This document shows, in pieces, positions 54,410 through 62,936 of a DNA stretch of 64,000 nucleotides. Under the pieces are notes generated by a model. It saw only the letters and a list, made by a program, of their open reading frames with translations, searched no databases and was not told where the DNA came from. A program made the translations under genes and the position numbers. Source of the stretch: Synechococcus sp. A10-1-5-1 (GTDB lineage Bacteria > Cyanobacteriota > Cyanobacteriia > PCC-6307 > Cyanobiaceae); NCBI RefSeq assembly GCF_023115425.1, contig NZ_CP096032.1, positions 1,240,001-1,304,000 of the forward strand, given 5' to 3'. How positions within the stretch are numbered: position 1 is the stretch's first letter; each line of letters starts with the position of its first letter.

Positions 54410-55469
54410 GGCTCAAGCTGCGGCGGCAGATTGTCACGGCGGCGATCAAGACTGCGGTGGCCAGCGTCAACCACAGGAAGCGCAACTCGGCTCCGGCGAA
54501 GACCAACGCCAGAGCAGCCAGCCACTGGGTGAAGGCATAGATCAAGAGCACCGTGCGGCGATGACTGAACCCCGCCCGAAGCAAGCGGTGATGCAAGTGC
54601 CGCCGATCGGGATAGAAGGGGGAATGCCCTTCGCTGACCCTGCCCATGATCACGGCGGACATGTCAGCCAAGGGCAGGGCCAGGATCAGTAGGGGGAAGA
54701 GCAAGCTGACGCTGGTCAAGCCCTTCGCCGGCCCAACGATGCTGATGGCCGCCAAGGCAAACCCCAAGAAGTAGGAGCCTCCATCGCCCATAAAAATCTG
54801 GGCTGGATTGAAGTTGTGGCGCAGGAACCCGAGGCAACTGCCCGCCAGCGCCGCGGCCAGGAGGCCAGGGGCCGGCTGAGAGAGGCTGTAGCTCACCGAG
54901 AGCAAGGCCACAGCTGCAATTCCACTGACACCGGCAGCCAAACCATCGAGCCCATCTAGCCAATTGATGGCGTTGGTGATCCCAACGAGCCAAATCACGG
55001 TGAACAGCAAGCTCAGCGATTCCGGCAATGGAATCACCCCTGAACCACCACCAAAGGGCAGATCAATCGCACCGATGCGAACCCCTTGGCTCCACACCGC
55101 CATGGCCACCGCCACCTGGCCGCCCAGGCGGGGCAAGGGGGGCAGGGCGAACAGGTCATCGGCCAGCCCAATGACGAAGTAGCAAAGCGATCCAGCCAGG
55201 GTGGTCCAAATCAGGGCATCCCGCTCAGGCGGCAGCGCCACAAAGCCGCCCAGCCGCCAGATGAGGAGTAGCGCCAGCACAAAGCCAGCCACAATTCCGA
55301 TGCCACCCAGACGAACCATCGGGGTGGTGTGCTGCTTTCTGGGATCAGGCTGATCAATCAATCCCCAACGCAGCCCTAACTGGCGCACCAGAGGAACGAT
55401 CAAGGCGGTCAGCACCGCAGCGCTCCCGAAAGCCAGTACAGCGGCAAGATCCGGCCGGCTGGAGATCAT
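54372..55469 (-). CDS. Undecaprenyl-phosphate GlcNAc-1-phosphate transferase (WecA/Rfe-like, MraY family)
   Basis: 365 aa, about ten transmembrane helices. Family motifs are [14 protein letters not shown] (Asp-Asp), [31 protein letters not shown] and [11 protein letters not shown], the last the HIHH-type element of GlcNAc-specific members. It would start lipid-linked polysaccharide synthesis at the inner membrane. Upstream lies glyA with its terminator; downstream it overlaps cinA. Confidence 0.88.
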   Translation of the reverse strand: MISSRPDLAAVLAFGSAAVLTALIVPLVRQLGLRWGLIDQPDPRKQHTTPMVRLGGIGIVAGFVLALLLIWRLGGFVALPPERDALIWTTLAGSLCYFVIGLADDLFALPPLPRLGGQVAVAMAVWSQGVRIGAIDLPFGGGSGVIPLPESLSLLFTVIWLVGITNAINWLDGLDGLAAGVSGIAAVALLSVSYSLSQPAPGLLAAALAGSCLGFLRHNFNPAQIFMGDGGSYFLGFALAAISIVGPAKGLTSVSLLFPLLILALPLADMSAVIMGRVSEGHSPFYPDRRHLHHRLLRAGFSHRRTVLLIYAFTQWLAALALVFAGAELRFLWLTLATAVLIAAVTICRRSLSRERARQDQGVDG

Positions 55470-55522
55470 CGAAGGCGGTGCTCAATGCAATGCGCAGTGA
55501 CCCGCGCGGATCGGCGCCAGGC

Positions 55523-55557
55523 AAAAGGCCCTGCCGGCCAAAGCTTAAGCAGGGCCT
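55523..55557 (-). terminator. Terminator after glyA
   Basis: On the reverse strand a 9-bp stem (55549-55557 with 55526-55534) with a 14-nt loop is followed by TTTT. It is 43 bp after the glyA stop and upstream of the WecA-like gene. Confidence 0.7.
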
Positions 55558-55599
55558 GGGAGTTCGGCGATAGCCAAGGCCCATTCAGGGGCCAGTCGC

Positions 55600-56889
55600 T
55601 CAAGCGGGCTGCAGCTCACGCTGATGGGCGTAAAGGGGGAAACGCTCACAAAGGGCAGCCACCCGCTCACGGCAGCGCTCCTCGATGGCCGAGTCCTCCG
55701 GATTAAGCAGGCGATCTGCGATCACATCCGCCACCTCACGGAAGGCCTCTTCATCAAAGCCACGGGTGGTGCAGGCAGCCGTTCCCAAACGCAGACCACT
55801 GGTCACGAAGGGGGACTCGGGGTCGAAGGGCACAGTGTTCTTGTTGGCCGTGATGTGCACATCGCTGACCAGCAGATCAGCCACCTTGCCGGTCATGCCA
55901 ATCCCCCGCAGGTCAAGCAGCACGATGTGGTTATCGGTGCCAGCACTCACCACATCGATGCCGCGCTCCTTGATGCGGGCCGCCAGGGCCTGTGCGTTGG
56001 CAACCACCTGCTGGGCATAGGACTTGAAGCTGGGCTGCAGGGCCTCGCCAAAGGCCACGGCCTTGGCCGCGATGACGTGCTCCAGTGGACCGCCTTGGCT
56101 ACCGGGGAAGACTGCTTTATCGAACTGCTTGGCGAACTCGGCGTCACGGCAGAGGATGAGACCGCCGCGGGGACCGCGCAGGGTCTTGTGGGTGGTGGTG
56201 GTGACCACATCACAGACGGGAACCGGATTGGGATGCACACCGGCGGCCACCAGGCCAGCGATGTGAGCCATATCGGCCAGCAGGAAAGCACCCACCTCAT
56301 CGGCGATGGCCCGGAACGCCTGGAAGTCGATCGTGCGGGGATAAGCGGAATACCCGCAGATGATCAACTTGGGCTTGTGCTCGAGCGCAAGCTTGCGGAT
56401 CGCCTCGAAGTTCAGCTGCTGGGTGGCTTCATCCACGCCGTACTGGACGACGTTGAACCACTTGCCGCTCACGTTGACCGGCGAACCATGGGTTAGGTGA
56501 CCGCCATGGCTCAAGTCCATACCCATGATCGTGTCGCCTGGCTTCAGCAGCGCCAGGAACACCGCAAAGTTGGCCTGCGCGCCGCTGTGGGGCTGGACGT
56601 TGGCCCAGGCCGCACCGAAGAGCTCTTTGGCCCGCTCAATCGCCAGCTCTTCGATCGCGTCGACGTGCTCGCAGCCGCCGTAGTAGCGCTTGGACGGCAG
56701 GCCCTCGGCGTACTTGTTGGTGAGGACCGAGCCTTGGGCTTCCATCACGGCCTGGGAAGCGAAGTTCTCCGAGGCGATCAGCTCCAGGTGCGTCTGCTGA
56801 CGCTGCAGCTCCCTGCCGATCAAGGCAGCGATGGCGGGATCGCTGGCAGCCAGGGGGCGATTGGTGGCTGCTGCGGTGGACTCCGCCAT
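55600..56889 (-). CDS. glyA: Serine hydroxymethyltransferase
   Basis: PLP enzyme converting serine and tetrahydrofolate to glycine and methylenetetrahydrofolate, which also feeds ThyX and PurH. 429 aa: [35 protein letters not shown], the PLP lysine in [18 protein letters not shown], and [18 protein letters not shown]. Preceded on the same strand by tRNA-Arg with its terminator. Confidence 0.97.
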   Translation of the reverse strand: MAESTAAATNRPLAASDPAIAALIGRELQRQQTHLELIASENFASQAVMEAQGSVLTNKYAEGLPSKRYYGGCEHVDAIEELAIERAKELFGAAWANVQPHSGAQANFAVFLALLKPGDTIMGMDLSHGGHLTHGSPVNVSGKWFNVVQYGVDEATQQLNFEAIRKLALEHKPKLIICGYSAYPRTIDFQAFRAIADEVGAFLLADMAHIAGLVAAGVHPNPVPVCDVVTTTTHKTLRGPRGGLILCRDAEFAKQFDKAVFPGSQGGPLEHVIAAKAVAFGEALQPSFKSYAQQVVANAQALAARIKERGIDVVSAGTDNHIVLLDLRGIGMTGKVADLLVSDVHITANKNTVPFDPESPFVTSGLRLGTAACTTRGFDEEAFREVADVIADRLLNPEDSAIEERCRERVAALCERFPLYAHQRELQPA

Positions 56890-56962
56890 GACAAATCAGG
56901 GCTCAGGTTGATCTGAATCGTAAGAAACCGCAGCACTGCACGCCGACCGGCGATCCAGCAAT

Positions 56963-56986
56963 AAAAAAGTCGCCCCGAAGGACGAC
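56963..56986 (-). terminator. Terminator after tRNA-Arg
   Basis: On the reverse strand a 7-bp stem (56980-56986 with 56969-56975) closed by TTCG is followed by six Ts. It lies 10 bp downstream of the tRNA 3' end. Confidence 0.85.
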
Positions 56987-56996
56987 TCTTTGAAAA

Positions 56997-57070
56997 CGCG
57001 CCTGGAGAGATTCGAACTCCCGACCCTCTGATCCGTAGTCAGATGCTCTAATCCGCTGAGCTACAAGCGC
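56997..57070 (-). tRNA. tRNA-Arg(ACG)
   Basis: A 74-nt cloverleaf on the reverse strand. Acceptor GCGCTTG pairs with CAGGCGC (one G-U), the D arm is TAGCTCAGCGGATTAGAGC, the anticodon stem TCTGA/TCAGA encloses CTACGGA (anticodon ACG), and the T arm is CGGGAGTTCGAATCTCTCC. Discriminator G; CCA not encoded. Confidence 0.95.
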
Positions 57071-57149
57071 TTGCGCCAAGACATTCTGCCCACATCGAGG
57101 GCCCACACGTCAACCAACCAAACTGGAGTCAACGAGAAGCAGCCCAGAC

Positions 57150-57389
57150 ATGCCGATCCGTTGGTACGGACCTGCCAACCCCGAGGACCCCACCTACCGG
57201 CACTTCAACCGGATCGTCAATCTGGTGCTGCACACCATGGTGTTCGCGGCCCTCAACAGCGGGCTGTGGTTTGTCCAAGAGATGCGGCACCCCTGGAGCC
57301 ACCTCAATTGGCTCACCAGCGCCTGGGCCGTCCTGCTGGCTGCCCACCTGATCAGCGTGGCCGTTCAGCGCCCAAAGGCGTCATCCTGA
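57150..57389 (+). CDS. Small two-helix membrane protein (2TM-like)
   Basis: 79 aa: RWYGPANPEDPTYRHFNRIVN followed by hydrophobic stretches LVLHTMVFAALNSGLWFV and LNWLTSAWAVLLAAHLISVAV. The layout, helix-Trp/His linker-helix, is that of the 2TM domain proteins common in cyanobacteria. Function unknown. The next gene starts 23 bp downstream on the same strand. Confidence 0.7.
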   Translation: MPIRWYGPANPEDPTYRHFNRIVNLVLHTMVFAALNSGLWFVQEMRHPWSHLNWLTSAWAVLLAAHLISVAVQRPKASS

Positions 57390-57412
57390 GCGCAGCTCTG
57401 AACGCGGTTGGC

Positions 57413-57700
57413 ATGGCCCTCTCTCCTAGCGAGATCCGCGACCTACAACTCGAGATCGCTGATCGCATCTATATCCAAATCGGGGGCTGGCACCTCTATC
57501 TCGGAGACGCCGGACTCGCTGAAGCATTGGCGATCGAGTGCGCCGCCAGGCTTGATCAAGGGGCTGGGGTCTGCGCCCGTCAGTCGCTCGAGGCCGTGCA
57601 GGTTCCGATTGGTGGCGGGAGCAGCAAGCTTCCCCTGGCCCGCCTCGTCCCGGCCGGACAACTGCAAGACCTAGAGGATCTTCTGAACAACCGCAGTTAG
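57413..57700 (+). CDS. DUF3181 family protein
   Basis: 95 aa: ALSPSEIRDLQLEIADRIYIQIGGWHLYLGDAGLAEALAIECAARL is characteristic of cyanobacterial DUF3181 as I remember it; the end VPAGQLQDLEDLL is conserved-looking. Soluble. The same frame is open upstream to 57071, but that part overlaps the 2TM gene in another frame and is not convincing. Confidence 0.75.
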   Translation: MALSPSEIRDLQLEIADRIYIQIGGWHLYLGDAGLAEALAIECAARLDQGAGVCARQSLEAVQVPIGGGSSKLPLARLVPAGQLQDLEDLLNNRS

Positions 57701-57725
57701 GGTTGCCCCCACCTGCCAGGGCCCC

Positions 57726-57980
57726 GTGCTGGTCATCGAGGTCACCAACGCTCGCGAGGTGGTGCGACAGCGCATCGGTCGTTTAGGGAGCCGCTTGATC
57801 GGCAAAGTCGTCGATGCGGAGGCCCAAGTGGAAAAGGCCCTGATCCAGGAAATGGAGACCGCCTTTCGCGACTTCGGCATCGAGGCTCGGATCTACTCCG
57901 TCGACGGTCCAGCGATGGTGGGCAAGAGCCACCTGGAGCTCCCGATCCAAGTCCGCGAAGAACGGGTCGTCGAGCTCTAA
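57726..57980 (+). CDS. Conserved cyanobacterial protein of unknown function
   Basis: 84 aa from a GTG start. VIEVTNAREVVRQRIGRLGSRLIGKVVDAEAQVEKALIQEM is a long amphipathic helical region with a beta-rich C-terminus (IEARIYSVDGPAMVGKSHLELPIQVREERVVEL). I do not recognise the family. It overlaps the convergent murJ stop by 4 bp and follows the DUF3181 gene by 25 bp. Confidence 0.6.
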   Translation: MLVIEVTNAREVVRQRIGRLGSRLIGKVVDAEAQVEKALIQEMETAFRDFGIEARIYSVDGPAMVGKSHLELPIQVREERVVEL

Positions 57981-59599
57981 CCAAGGCCGGGAAGACGCAG
58001 CCGCAGCTGACGGCCGATCTCCAAAGCCTCGGGCACCTTCGCTGCACCAGCGATCAAGCCATAGACCAATAGGCCAAGTCCACCGCTGAAGCTGCACTGC
58101 AGCAGCAAGCCGAGCAGATCCTGGGGCCAACCAATCCAGTGGGAAGTAGCCCAAGCGATCAGACCCGAAACCAGGGCCGCCAGCAGCAACAGCGCGCTGT
58201 CCCGTGCCCAAATCGCGAGCGGCATGCCAGAGACCCGACGCTGCAGGGCCAGCAGCAGACCAAAGCAGGTGATCAGATTCACGCCCACCGTGGCGAGCAC
58301 CAGCCCAGGCGCTCCGAAGTTCAACGCGGGAAGCTGCAGCCCCCAAGGCGTTGGGCCACCCACCAAGACCCAATCAAACAAGGCATTCAGCGCGATCCCC
58401 GCCATGGAGAAGCGGAATGGGGTCGTGCCGTCACCGAGGGCGTAGAAGACGCGCACCAACACGTCCCGACCGAGATAGGCCGGCATCCCCACGCCATAGG
58501 CCATCAGCAACCCGCCCACCAAGGCCGCCGCTCCGGCGTTGAAGGCCCCGCGTTCGTAGACCAAGGCGACGATGGGGCCAGCCAAGGCCACCATCAGCGC
58601 CCCCAGGGGAAGCATGGAGGCGTTGGAGAGCATCAAGCCCTGGCGAATCCGATCAATGAGCTCAGGGCGATCAGCCGGTGCCGTGAGACGGGCAAACACG
58701 GGCAGGAGTGGCACCAGCAAAGCGTTGGAGAGCAGACCCAGAGGGGTTTGCACCAGGAGGTTGGCGTAACCCAAACCAGCCGCCGCGCCAACGATCCCCG
58801 AGGCAAAAAAGAGATCGGTGAAAACGTTGATCTGCAACATTCCCGAGGAGAGCGTGGCCGGGCCCATCACCTGAAGCACCTCCTGAACGCCGGGGTGCTT
58901 CCAGTCCCAGACCAGCTGGAACTTGTTCAGCCCCTGCTTGGCCAAAGCCGGGAGCTGAATCAGCCACTGGAACACCGCCCCCAGCAAGGTCGTACCCGCC
59001 AGGACCGCACCACCCAAGAAGGCGTACTGGGGCAGAGCGATGTCGGAGCCCAGGTGCAGCCAGAGAATCCCAAGACCGGCGATCACCGCCACGCTGGAGA
59101 GCAGGGGACTGACTGAAGGCAGCCAGAACTCATCGGCGGCGTTCAGTGCTCCAAAGCCCAAGCCAATCAAGCCAGCGAAGAGCGCCATCGGCGCCATCCA
59201 GCGCAGCTCCAGCACCGCGATCGCGTGGCGCTCGGCATCCAATCCCGGTCCCACCAGATCAATCAGCGGATCAGCTGCCAAAAACAGCAGCAGGGTGACG
59301 CCGATCAGCGCCGCCCCAACCAAGGTGTTGATCGCAGCGAGCACATGGGCGCCCTCCTCGCGGGGACGGCGGGCCAACGCACTGACCATGGCGCTGTGAA
59401 ACGGTCCGTTAATCCCGCCAAGCAGGATCAGCAGAAAGCCCGGCAGCACATAGGCGTAGTTGTAGGCGTCGTAGGCCGCCCCAACGCCAAAGGCGGCGGC
59501 AATGGCCTGCTGGCGCACCAGGCCAGCCAACTTGCTGAGGGCGGTCGCCACCGCCACGATCAAGGCGATGCGGCGCAGCGAGCGGTTGGCTTGGCTCAT
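57977..59599 (-). CDS. murJ: Lipid II flippase MurJ
   Basis: 540 aa from ATG 59599, about 14 transmembrane helices of the MATE/MOP superfamily. The start SLRRIALIVAVATALSKLAGLVRQQAIAAAFG and GGINGPFHSAMVSAL are MurJ signatures. It flips lipid II across the plasma membrane for peptidoglycan synthesis. The frame remains open to 59782 but that extension overlaps sfsA on the opposite strand. Confidence 0.92.
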   Translation of the reverse strand: MSQANRSLRRIALIVAVATALSKLAGLVRQQAIAAAFGVGAAYDAYNYAYVLPGFLLILLGGINGPFHSAMVSALARRPREEGAHVLAAINTLVGAALIGVTLLLFLAADPLIDLVGPGLDAERHAIAVLELRWMAPMALFAGLIGLGFGALNAADEFWLPSVSPLLSSVAVIAGLGILWLHLGSDIALPQYAFLGGAVLAGTTLLGAVFQWLIQLPALAKQGLNKFQLVWDWKHPGVQEVLQVMGPATLSSGMLQINVFTDLFFASGIVGAAAGLGYANLLVQTPLGLLSNALLVPLLPVFARLTAPADRPELIDRIRQGLMLSNASMLPLGALMVALAGPIVALVYERGAFNAGAAALVGGLLMAYGVGMPAYLGRDVLVRVFYALGDGTTPFRFSMAGIALNALFDWVLVGGPTPWGLQLPALNFGAPGLVLATVGVNLITCFGLLLALQRRVSGMPLAIWARDSALLLLAALVSGLIAWATSHWIGWPQDLLGLLLQCSFSGGLGLLVYGLIAGAAKVPEALEIGRQLRLRLPGLG

Positions 59600-59644
59600 C
59601 GAGGCGCCTGCGGGCCCAAACTCGGGCGATTCTTGCCGCTTTAC

Positions 59645-60427
59645 ATGCCCGCTGCCGCATCCCCCACAGAACGTCTTCCGGTTCTGGCCCTCGAGGACCT
59701 GCATGAGGGGGTGCTGCTCAAGCGCTACAAGCGCTTTCTGGCGGACGTGGAACTCAGCAACGGCGAAGTCGTCACGGCCCACTGCGCCAACACCGGGCCG
59801 ATGACGGGGGTGCTGCAGATCGGCGGACGCGTCAGGCTGCGCTATGCCCCCTCGCCCACCCGCAAGCTCTCCTGGACCTGGGAGCAGGCTGAGGTGCCGG
59901 GTGCCGATGGCCAGCCGGTGTGGGTGGGCATCAACACAGCGCTCCCCAACCGACTGGTGCGCGCCACGATCGAAACCGGCTGCCTCGAGCCCTGGCTGGG
60001 ACCGATCGCCAGCATCCGTGCGGAGGTGACCTATGGCCTGAACCGCCGCAGCCGCATTGACCTACTGCTCACCCCAGCCAAGGGGGCTGAGGACCCGCGC
60101 CCGATCTACCTCGAGGTCAAAAACACCACCTGGTGCGACGGCGATCTCGCGCTCTTCCCAGACACGGTGACGGAACGGGGGCAGAAGCACCTGCAGGAGC
60201 TCATGGGCGTGCTGCCGGAGGCCCGGGCGGTGCTCGTCCCCTGCCTGAGCCGCTCGGATCTCCAGCGCTTCGCCCCCGGCGATCAGGCCGACCCGCGCTA
60301 CGGGGAACTCTTCCGCGAAGCCCTCGATGCAGGCGTGGAGGTCCTGCCCTGCCGATACAGCTTCAGTGAAAGCAGCATCGACTGGCTCGGGGTGGCCGGC
60401 GTCCAAGCCCAGAGCGGAGACTCATAG
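59645..60427 (+). CDS. sfsA: DNA/RNA nuclease SfsA
   Basis: 260 aa. [27 protein letters not shown] at the start, [10 protein letters not shown], the nuclease-like YLEVKNTTW segment and [17 protein letters not shown] define SfsA. First described in E. coli as affecting sugar fermentation; the fold belongs to the PD-(D/E)XK group. Start ATG 59645 is taken because it opens with [19 protein letters not shown]. ispH starts 25 bp later. Confidence 0.93.
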   Translation: MPAAASPTERLPVLALEDLHEGVLLKRYKRFLADVELSNGEVVTAHCANTGPMTGVLQIGGRVRLRYAPSPTRKLSWTWEQAEVPGADGQPVWVGINTALPNRLVRATIETGCLEPWLGPIASIRAEVTYGLNRRSRIDLLLTPAKGAEDPRPIYLEVKNTTWCDGDLALFPDTVTERGQKHLQELMGVLPEARAVLVPCLSRSDLQRFAPGDQADPRYGELFREALDAGVEVLPCRYSFSESSIDWLGVAGVQAQSGDS

Positions 60428-60452
60428 AGTTAGGAACCTCGAGCCAGCCGCT

Positions 60453-61673
60453 GTGGATACCCGCGCGTTTAAGCGATCGCTCCATCACTCCGATCGCTAC
60501 AACCGCCGCGGCTTTGGTCTGGGCGAAGAAGTGGCCGGCAGCCTGGAGCAGGCCTACCAAAGCAATCTGATCGCCAGCATCCGCGAGAACGGCTATCAGC
60601 TGGAGCATGGCCGCCTCCAGGTGAAATTGGCGGAAGCCTTTGGGTTCTGCTGGGGTGTCGAACGGGCTGTGGCCATGGCCTACGAGACCCGAAAGCACTA
60701 CCCAACCGAGCGGATCTGGATCACCAACGAGATCATTCACAACCCCTCGGTGAATGATCATCTGCGGGAGATGGACGTGCTGTTCATCGACGTGGAGAAC
60801 GGGGTCAAAGACTTCTCCAAAGTCGCCAGTGGCGACGTGGTGATCCTTCCCGCCTTTGGCGCCACCGTGCAGGAGATGCAACTCCTCAACGAGCGGGGGT
60901 GCCACATCGTCGACACGACTTGTCCCTGGGTCTCCAAGGTGTGGAACACCGTGGAGAAGCACAAGAAGCACGACATCACCTCGATCATTCACGGCAAGGT
61001 GAAGCACGAGGAAACCCTCGCCACCAGCTCCTTTGCCGGCACTTACTTGGTGGTCCTTGATCTGGCCGAGGCCCAGATGGTCTGCGATTACATCCTCGCC
61101 AGTGCGGGTGGCCAAAGCCCTAGCGCGGAACAGCACCAGGCCTTCATGGAGCGCTTCTCCAAAGCCTGCTCTCCAGGCTTTGACCCAGACCGGGATCTGG
61201 TGCGCGTGGGCGTGGCCAACCAGACCACGATGCTCAAAAGTGAAACCGAAGAAATCGGCCGGCTATTCGAGCGCACGATGCTCCAGCGCTTTGGCCCCGC
61301 TGAGCTCAACGACCACTTCGTGGCCTTCAACACCATCTGCGATGCCACCCAAGAGCGGCAGGACGCCATGTTCGCGCTGGTGGATGAGCCCCTCGATCTG
61401 ATGGTGGTCATTGGCGGGTACAACTCCTCCAACACCACCCACCTGCAAGAGATCGCCATCACCCGCGGGATTCGCTCTTTCCACATCGACACCCCCGAGC
61501 GAATTGGCCCCAACAACCGGATTGAGCACAAACCCCTGGGGGGCGATCTAGAGGTGGTGGAGCCGTTCCTTCCCGGCGGTCCATTGCGGGTTGGCATCAC
61601 CTCTGGCGCCTCCACCCCCGATCGCGTTGTGGAAGACGTCATTGACCGCTTGATCGCCTTGGCCGACGGCTAG
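60453..61673 (+). CDS. ispH: 4-hydroxy-3-methylbut-2-enyl diphosphate reductase
   Basis: Final step of the MEP isoprenoid pathway, making IPP and DMAPP. The 406-aa cyanobacterial form starts at GTG ([22 protein letters not shown]) and has a long N-terminus before [19 protein letters not shown] (first cluster Cys), then [24 protein letters not shown] (second Cys), and [15 protein letters not shown]. The third Cys is in the [10 protein letters not shown] segment. Downstream, a 6-bp hairpin (61697-61716) has only three Ts. Confidence 0.96.
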   Translation: MDTRAFKRSLHHSDRYNRRGFGLGEEVAGSLEQAYQSNLIASIRENGYQLEHGRLQVKLAEAFGFCWGVERAVAMAYETRKHYPTERIWITNEIIHNPSVNDHLREMDVLFIDVENGVKDFSKVASGDVVILPAFGATVQEMQLLNERGCHIVDTTCPWVSKVWNTVEKHKKHDITSIIHGKVKHEETLATSSFAGTYLVVLDLAEAQMVCDYILASAGGQSPSAEQHQAFMERFSKACSPGFDPDRDLVRVGVANQTTMLKSETEEIGRLFERTMLQRFGPAELNDHFVAFNTICDATQERQDAMFALVDEPLDLMVVIGGYNSSNTTHLQEIAITRGIRSFHIDTPERIGPNNRIEHKPLGGDLEVVEPFLPGGPLRVGITSGASTPDRVVEDVIDRLIALADG

Positions 61674-61780
61674 TCCAGCTGTCACAGACGCTGCAGAGCC
61701 CGGCCCCGAGCGGGCTTTACATTGATTCATCTGACCCAAAACCAGACCCTCCAACAGGGCCTTCTGCGTTGATCTCATCG

Positions 61781-62407
61781 GTGACCACACCTGAACCTGA
61801 GGTCGACGCCAGCGACCTGCCCCTTCGGCGTTGTCACGACACGCGGGTGCGCTGTTACAGCAGCCATTTCGCTGATGTGATGGAGATGCGTGCCCCAGCC
61901 AAAACCGTGGCGGCCTACCTGGATCGCCATGAAGGTTGGTTCCGGCGCTGCGCGGCTCCGATGGAGGTCGACAGCTTGGGACAAAACGGCTACCGGCTCA
62001 CCCTGGGACGCTTCGGCAACTTTGGCTTTGAAGTCGAACCGACGATTGGCTTAGAGCTCTTGCCGCAGAGCCAAGGGGTCTATCGAATTTGCACGGTGCC
62101 ACCTGAACAGTTCCAGCCAGGACTGCGGGACCTCTATGACGTGGAGTTCAACGCCGCACTGCGGCTGGAAGAGCAAAACGCTGAGACACCACACACCGAC
62201 GTGCGCTGGGAACTGGATCTCAGCGTCTGGATCAAGCTCCCAGCTGTGATTGGGCTTCTGCCCGAGAGCCTGGTGCAAAGCAGCGGTGATCACCTGCTGC
62301 GCCAAATCGTGCGCCAAATCTCGAGGCGCCTGACATGGAAGGTTCAAGAAGACTTCCACGCCACCCACAGCCTGGAGTGCCCGCCGAGGCGGCGGGCCCA
62401 GTTCTGA
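61781..62407 (+). CDS. DUF1997 family protein
   Basis: 208 aa from a GTG start. RCYSSHFADVMEMRAPAKTVAAYLDRHEGWFRRCAAPM, GRFGNFGFEVEPTIGLELLP and LPAVIGLLPESLVQSSGDHLLRQIVRQISRRLTWKVQEDFH match the DUF1997 pattern (a SRPBCC-like lipid-binding fold is suspected; inference). TTG 61769 is an alternative start. It ends immediately before the convergent DUF4079 gene. Confidence 0.78.
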   Translation: MTTPEPEVDASDLPLRRCHDTRVRCYSSHFADVMEMRAPAKTVAAYLDRHEGWFRRCAAPMEVDSLGQNGYRLTLGRFGNFGFEVEPTIGLELLPQSQGVYRICTVPPEQFQPGLRDLYDVEFNAALRLEEQNAETPHTDVRWELDLSVWIKLPAVIGLLPESLVQSSGDHLLRQIVRQISRRLTWKVQEDFHATHSLECPPRRRAQF

Positions 62408-62872
62408 TCAAGCGGGGCGGTTTTCCCAGATCTTGTTGAGGATCTGCATGCCGCTCACGGCTTGCCAAAGGAACAGGGTGAAAACGCCCATGTTCATCAT
62501 CACGTGCAGCTTGCGGGCGATCAGGTTGCCTTGCTGCATCAGCGGGGACATGGCTGCGGCCAAAGCCAGACCGCAGGTCATGGCGATACCGACCAAGAGG
62601 TGGGGACCCACGAAGAGCTTGCCGTTGTTCAAGTAGGTGACGGCCATGCCACCAAAGGTGCCCAGCACCATGACGGCCAAAACGGCACTGCCGTAGAGGT
62701 AATGGCGCTTGGCGAACTGCCCTTTGATCAGGGTCTTGCGCGCTTCAGCATCGGCGGTGCGGGTTTTCTTGGCCTTAATGCCAAGGAACATCGCGTAGCC
62801 ACTCAGGGCAAGCAGGCCCCACATCGCCAGCGGGTGCAGGAAGTTGAGATTGAAGGCGAGAGCTTCCGGCAT
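62408..62872 (-). CDS. DUF4079 family membrane protein
   Basis: 154 aa with four transmembrane helices (around residues 12-30, 58-75, 87-105 and 123-142). The beginning FLHPLAMWGLLALSGYAMFLGIKAKKTR and RHYLYGSAVLAVMVLGTFGGMAVTYLNNGKLFVGPHLLVGI match cyanobacterial and plastid DUF4079, which has cytochrome-b561-like histidines. Function unknown. Its start is 52 bp from the purH stop on the same strand. Confidence 0.78.
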   Translation of the reverse strand: MPEALAFNLNFLHPLAMWGLLALSGYAMFLGIKAKKTRTADAEARKTLIKGQFAKRHYLYGSAVLAVMVLGTFGGMAVTYLNNGKLFVGPHLLVGIAMTCGLALAAAMSPLMQQGNLIARKLHVMMNMGVFTLFLWQAVSGMQILNKIWENRPA

Positions 62873-62910
62873 GGAGCGCTGGCTTAGAGAACGGACCGCG
62901 CGACGCTAAG

Positions 62911-62936
62911 TCAGTGCAGGAAATCAGTGCAGGAAA
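62911..62936. repeat. Perfect 13-bp tandem duplication at the purH 3' end
   Basis: Two identical 13-bp copies lie side by side at 62911-62923 and 62924-62936. The second contains the purH stop codon and its last codons; the first lies just after the stop, giving a duplicated stop-codon sequence. Confidence 0.9.

Noticed and set aside
58139-59116. 325-codon forward frame opposite murJ
   Set aside because: Strongly biased composition (Gln/Arg/Gly) with no motifs; murJ is clear on the reverse strand.
61697-61719. Possible terminator after ispH
   Set aside because: Stem of 6 bp with an 8-nt loop and only three Ts; too weak to list as a feature.
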